The notes under the pieces were generated by a model, which saw only the letters and a program-made list of their open reading frames with translations, was not told the origin of the DNA and searched no databases. This document shows, one piece after another, positions 63,060-64,000 of a stretch of 64,000 nucleotides of DNA (position 1 is its first letter; each line of letters starts with the position of its first letter). This DNA is from Terriglobia bacterium (GTDB lineage Bacteria; Acidobacteriota; Terriglobia; Terriglobales; Acidobacteriaceae). The stretch covers positions 124,001-188,000 of the forward strand of contig JAVUPY010000024.1 of the NCBI GenBank assembly GCA_032252755.1, given 5' to 3'. The translations under genes and the position numbers were made by a program.

Positions 63060-64000
63060 AGAACACAAAGGATACAAAGGGACACGAAGTCGCCACGCCA
63101 AAGTTCAAGTTGGAGTGTCCCATTCCCATCAGCGACTACCCGACCATCACGCTCGCCCACGGCGGCGGCGGCAAGTTGATGCATCAGCTTCTCGAAAAGA
63201 TGGTGCTCCCGGCCTTCCGCAACGATCTGCTGGAGTCGCGCCACGACGGCGCCGTCTTTCCTGTCGGCAACACCCGACTCGCCTTCACTACCGATTCCTA
63301 CGTCGTTCACCCGCTATTTTTCCCCGGCGGCGACATCGGCTCGCTCGCCGTCAACGGTACCGTTAACGACCTCGCCATGTGCGGCGCCCGCCCGCTCTAT
63401 CTCAGTTGCGGAATGATCCTCGAAGAAGGTCTTCCCATGGAGACCCTCTGGGCTGTCGTACAGAGCCTCCGCTCTTCGGCCGATACCGCCGGCGTCCAAC
63501 TCGTGACCGGCGATACGAAAGTCGTGGACAAGGGACAGGGAGACGGCATCTTCCTGAACACCGCGGGCGTCGGGATCGTCGACCACAATCTGTCCATCTC
63601 GCCAGCCAGCGTCCGAGATGGCGATGCCGTGCTCCTGAGCGGCGACGTCGGACGCCACGCGATCGCCATCATGGCCGCGCGCGAGGGTCTCGAATTTGAA
63701 ACCACCATCGAGAGCGACTGCGCCCCACTGAACGGCACCGTTCAGCGCCTGCTCGATGCCGGCCTGGAACTCCACTGCCTGCGTGACCTCACTCGCGGCG
63801 GTCTGGGAACCACGCTCATCGAGATCGCAGAAGCCTCCAAGCTGCAAATCGCCATTGAAGAAACCAGGATCGCCGTTCGTGATGACGTCCTCGGCGCCTG
63901 CGAGGTCCTTGGCTTTGACCCTATTTACCTCGCCAATGAAGGCCGGATGGCAGTGATCCTTCCTGAGAAGCAGGTCGACCGTGCCCTGGAGATTTTGCGC
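63056..64000 (+). CDS. hypE: Hydrogenase maturation protein HypE, 3' end cut by window edge
   Basis: The frame is open for 315 codons to the right edge, so perhaps 30 C-terminal residues, including the reactive terminal Cys, are outside. [48 protein letters not shown] and [19 protein letters not shown] identify the AIR-synthase-like HypE. It dehydrates the thiocarbamate made by HypF to thiocyanate, the cyanide donor. The ATG overlaps the hypD stop (ATGA). The first 16 residues ([16 protein letters not shown]) come from an A/G-rich repeat-like DNA and precede the normal start of the fold. Confidence 0.94.

Overview
The window reads as a chromosomal segment of an Acidobacteriota bacterium, most likely class Terriglobia (Koribacter-like). 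This is inferred from gene content: an alternative complex III plus caa3 oxidase operon, a secreted VWFA-related protein with its MIDAS motif, a DUF3857/transglutaminase/TPR protein, an acetate-CoA ligase-GNAT fusion, ptb-buk, and high GC in third codon positions. No 16S rRNA or other marker lies inside, so the assignment is not proven. I see no tRNA, rRNA, CRISPR array, prophage or insertion sequence.

Layout. 1-1.1 kb: end of a phospholipase D/cardiolipin synthase gene overlapped by an endonuclease/exonuclease/phosphatase gene. 1.1-3.9 kb: ptb-buk, divergent from a MerR regulator with a cysteine-rich tail. 4.0-4.7 kb: a small ORF and a secreted NLPPGL-repeat protein. 4.8-12.1 kb: phosphate block (phoU, pstB, pstA, pstC, a second phoU-like gene, phoR-like kinase, phoP-like regulator) without pstS. 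12.3-14.2 kb: VWFA-domain protein and a zinc-ribbon membrane protein. 14.3-27.0 kb: one long minus-strand respiratory operon, actABCDEF, an unknown membrane protein, a SCO copper chaperone and coxBACD (A2-type caa3 oxidase), headed by a promoter with an almost ideal CRP-type site. 27.5-33.6 kb: transglutaminase/TPR protein and acetate-CoA ligase-GNAT fusion. 33.9-48.9 kb: mixed housekeeping genes (metallophosphoesterase, SRPBCC protein, zinc alcohol dehydrogenase, purM, nadA, serine hydrolase, TPR protein, PilT-like ATPase, cytochrome c, purN, moaA, DUF4184 protein). 49.1-57.7 kb: ETF-ubiquinone oxidoreductase, a pair of truncated gene remnants, a DUF5715 protein, a zinc metallopeptidase, and an etfB-etfA cluster holding three small membrane proteins. 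57.9-59.2 kb: a zinc-ribbon protein and a YihY/BrkB protein. 59.4-64.0 kb: hypF-hypC-hypD-hypE, with hypE cut by the right edge.

Functionally, electrons from acyl-CoA oxidation would pass through ETF and ETF-QO to quinone, then through alternative complex III to the caa3 oxidase. The hyp genes imply a [NiFe]-hydrogenase encoded outside the window. Ptb-Buk would add substrate-level phosphorylation from acyl-CoA or acyl salvage.

The most unusual non-coding signal is a family of intergenic arrays built from 7-bp units, usually arranged as two inverted arms around a spacer. About ten occur, with different unit sequences but the same 7-bp period, mostly at gene ends; one runs into phoR and encodes its C-terminal tail. 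A separate family of GTGCCCCA..TCTGCC hairpins occurs three times.
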